In this document: positions 5,719-7,088 of the stretch, in pieces
Numbering within the stretch: position 1 is the first letter of the stretch
How the letters are laid out: every line of letters begins with the position of its first letter
Assembly (NCBI GenBank): GCA_028711925.1
Contig: JAQTRH010000050.1
Span: 1 to 7,088, forward strand
Source of the DNA: Candidatus Nanoarchaeia archaeon
Lineage (GTDB): Archaea > Nanobdellota > Nanobdellia > Woesearchaeales > CG1-02-33-12
DNA length: 7,088 nt
Reading direction: 5' to 3'
Position numbers and translations under genes: made by a program
Notes under the pieces: generated by a model
What the model saw: the letters and a program-made list of their open reading frames with translations, nothing else
Database searches by the model: none
Told to the model about the DNA's origin: nothing

Positions 5719-5789
5719 TTTCAAGGCCCATTAAGAGCCTGAATCCCCAATCTTAAAACTAAAGCAATACTCTTATTTCAATAATATTA

Positions 5790-5800
5790 CTATATAAATC
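5790..5800. promoter_or_regulatory. TATA-box element in the divergent promoter region
   Basis: CTATATAAATC reads as TATATAAA on the plus strand and TTTATATA on the minus strand, the latter close to the archaeal box A consensus. On the minus strand transcription would begin about 25 bases on, near 5769, giving the uncharacterised gene a leader of roughly 60 bases that contains its GAGGTG site. On the plus strand it would give sufC a leader of about 50 bases. It is the only strong TATA candidate for the minus-strand run. Confidence 0.55.
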
Positions 5801-5835
5801 TTTCTAATGAAATTGATAATTGCCATAATCAACAG

Positions 5836-5852
5836 ATAGTTTTTTAAACTAT
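5836..5852 (+). promoter_or_regulatory. sufC TATA box inside a perfect palindrome, leaderless promoter
   Basis: ATAGTTT and AAACTAT flank a three-T centre, a perfect 7-bp inverted repeat. Its middle (TTTTTTAAA) is a TATA-like box centred at about -27 from the sufC ATG, so transcription would start at or next to that ATG. The 15 bases before the ATG contain no Shine-Dalgarno match, which fits a leaderless mRNA, common for first genes in archaea. A dimeric regulator bound to the palindrome would block TBP; such an operator is inference. Confidence 0.5.
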
Positions 5853-5870
5853 TTTGAAATACTTTCTAGT

Positions 5871-6593
5871 ATGGCAATTCTTGAGCTTAAAAACATAGTT
5901 TTTCAGAAAGATGAAAAAAAAATAATAGATGGTGTATCACTTTCCATTGAAGAGGGCATGGTTTATGCTGTGGTGGGCCCAAACGGGGCAGGCAAGTCCA
6001 CGCTTGCAAACATCATCATGGGGCTGGAAGGATACAAAGATATACAGGGGGATATACTTTTTGATAATGAGTCTATAGTTAATCTTTCTGTAACAGACAG
6101 GGCAAAAAAAGGAATTACGCTTTCATGGCAGGAGCCTTCAAGATTTGAGGGATTAAAAGTAAAAACCTACCTTAAGTTTTCTGGAAAAAATGATATAAAC
6201 AATGCATTAAAAATGGTTGGCCTTGACCCTCAGGAATATCTTGAAAGAAGTGTTGATTCCACCCTAAGTGGAGGGGAAAGAAAAAGGATAGAAATTGCAT
6301 CAATCATTGCAATGAAGCCCAGGCTTGTAATATTAGATGAGCCTGACTCCGGGATAGATATTGAGGCCATAAACAAAATTTTTGAAACAATAAAATATCT
6401 TAAGGAAAGCGGAACAACAGTAATATTAATAACACACAGTTTAGATGTTTTGAAAAAAGCAGAATATGCATTTATACTCTGCAACGGAAAGATAATTGAC
6501 AAGGGAAAGGCAGGCGAAGTAGGGAATTATTTCATTGAAAGGTGCATGTCATGCAGGCATAAAAACATTCCTGATGAGGAAAAGATAAAATGA
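5871..6593 (+). CDS. sufC: Fe-S cluster assembly ATPase SufC
   Basis: A 240-residue soluble ABC-type ATPase. Walker A is at 36-44 (GPNGAGKST), the Q-loop Gln at 87 in SWQEPSRFEG, the signature LSGGERKR at 132-139, Walker B at 152-157 (LVILDE) followed by PDSGID, and the switch His at 189 (ITHS). SWQEPSRFEG, LSGGERKRIE and DEPDSGID are typical of SufC rather than importers, and no membrane subunit is nearby. SufC drives conformational change of SufB/SufD scaffolds during Fe-S cluster assembly. The C-terminus carries a Cys225-x2-Cys228 motif (RCMSCRHKNIPDE) that I associate with archaeal SufC versions. The next gene starts within its stop codon (ATGA at 6590-6593), so the two are translated together. 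The upstream region suggests a leaderless transcript. Confidence 0.95.
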   Translation: MAILELKNIVFQKDEKKIIDGVSLSIEEGMVYAVVGPNGAGKSTLANIIMGLEGYKDIQGDILFDNESIVNLSVTDRAKKGITLSWQEPSRFEGLKVKTYLKFSGKNDINNALKMVGLDPQEYLERSVDSTLSGGERKRIEIASIIAMKPRLVILDEPDSGIDIEAINKIFETIKYLKESGTTVILITHSLDVLKKAEYAFILCNGKIIDKGKAGEVGNYFIERCMSCRHKNIPDEEKIK

Positions 6594-7088
6594 GCGATTA
6601 TGATGATTTAATAAAAATTGCAGACCTTCACAGCGAATCGAAGGACAACAAAGTTGCAAAACTTGTTATAAGCAATAATGAAATAGTAGGAGGAAATAAT
6701 ATTGAGGGAATTGAAGTAAAAACAGATGCAGCAGAAGAGCATATAAATATTGATATAACAGTAAAAAAAGGATATGTGATAGAAAAGCCAGTGCACATGT
6801 GCTTTGGCATTCTAAAAAAAGAATTTAATCAAAAAATTAAGCTTGACATAAAAATTGAGGACAACGCAGAGGTTGATATAGTTGGGCACTGCGTTTTTCC
6901 GAATGCAGTTAAAGTCAAGCATTTCATGGACGCTAAAATAAAGGTTGGGGAAAACTCAAAATACAGCTATTTTGAAAAGCACATACACAGCGATACAGGC
7001 GGAGTTGAGGTTTACCCTAAGGCTGCTGTTGAGGTTGGAAAAAACTCAAGGTTCAATACAGAATTCGAGCTTCTGAAAGGACGCGTGG
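6590..7088 (+). CDS. SufB/SufD-family Fe-S scaffold protein, N-terminal part
   Basis: The gene continues beyond the window; 166 residues are visible, starting at the ATG that overlaps the sufC stop, with GAGG ten bases upstream (6576-6579). The N-terminus is short, then a right-handed beta-helix-like series appears: KLDIKIEDNAEVDIVGHCVFPN (about 84-105), KHFMDAKIKVGENSKYSYFEKHIHS, and GGVEVYPKAAVEVGKNSRFNTEFELLKGRV. These match the COG0719 SufB/SufD core, and this compact archaeal form often occurs alone with SufC. It is expected to act as the scaffold on which SufC assembles Fe-S clusters. Whether it behaves as SufB or SufD cannot be decided without the C-terminal half, where the SufB Cys and His residues would lie. 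GHCVFPN holds a Cys within the visible core. Confidence 0.9.
   Translation, partial: MSDYDDLIKIADLHSESKDNKVAKLVISNNEIVGGNNIEGIEVKTDAAEEHINIDITVKKGYVIEKPVHMCFGILKKEFNQKIKLDIKIEDNAEVDIVGHCVFPNAVKVKHFMDAKIKVGENSKYSYFEKHIHSDTGGVEVYPKAAVEVGKNSRFNTEFELLKGRV

Noticed and set aside
5707..5724. TTG start for the uncharacterised minus-strand gene
   Set aside because: It would translate through the GAGGTG site; the ATG at 5706 is properly spaced from that site.
5724..5740. Short inverted repeat AGGC...GCCT in the leader of the uncharacterised gene
   Set aside because: Only four paired bases with mismatches inside; expected by chance.
6608..6810. Minus-strand open frames inside the sufB/sufD-type gene
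   Set aside because: They are antisense to a gene with clear COG0719 similarity and show no recognisable domain.

Overview
The window is AT-rich, gene-dense archaeal DNA. Archaeal markers are a P1/L12-type stalk protein tail, RNA polymerase subunits Rpo7 and Spt4, ribosomal proteins eS24 and eS31 (S27ae), an Fcf1-like PIN protein and a COG1340-type coiled-coil protein. Small, lysine-rich proteins, overlapping genes and GGTGAT/GAGGTG ribosome binding sites suggest a small-genome lineage such as DPANN (Woesearchaeota/Pacearchaeota-like). That placement is inference from style, not phylogeny.

Layout. (1) Positions 1-1045, plus strand: the 3' end of a ribosomal stalk protein gene, a T-rich terminator-like stretch, then a 299-residue coiled-coil protein. 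(2) Positions 1074-5706, minus strand: a tight run of eight genes. In transcription order these are an uncharacterised protein with a possible nuclease-fold N-terminus, a CPA-type cation/proton antiporter, an endonuclease IV-family protein, an Fcf1-like PIN protein, Rpo7, Spt4, eS24 and eS31. Junctions are 4-bp and 20-bp overlaps or gaps of 2-40 bp, so most or all are probably co-transcribed. (3) Positions 5707-5870: a 164-bp divergent promoter region. (4) Positions 5871-7088, plus strand: sufC and the 5' part of a sufB/sufD-type gene overlapping by ATGA, a minimal SUF iron-sulfur cluster assembly operon that runs off the window.

The PIN-Rpo7-Spt4-eS24-eS31 block is a known conserved archaeal information-processing neighbourhood coupling transcription and ribosome biogenesis. 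Here the genes often found beside it (aIF2-gamma upstream, Kae1 downstream) are absent from the flanks, and an antiporter plus a repair-type endonuclease are attached in front.

I do not see a clearly new defence or mobile system. The points most worth a second look are the antiporter whose Asn-Asp ion-binding pair reads Asn-Thr, a perfect palindrome overlapping the predicted sufC TATA box, the 57-residue charged tail on eS24, and the uncharacterised protein at 4906-5706. No tRNA, rRNA, CRISPR array, insertion sequence or attachment site was seen.
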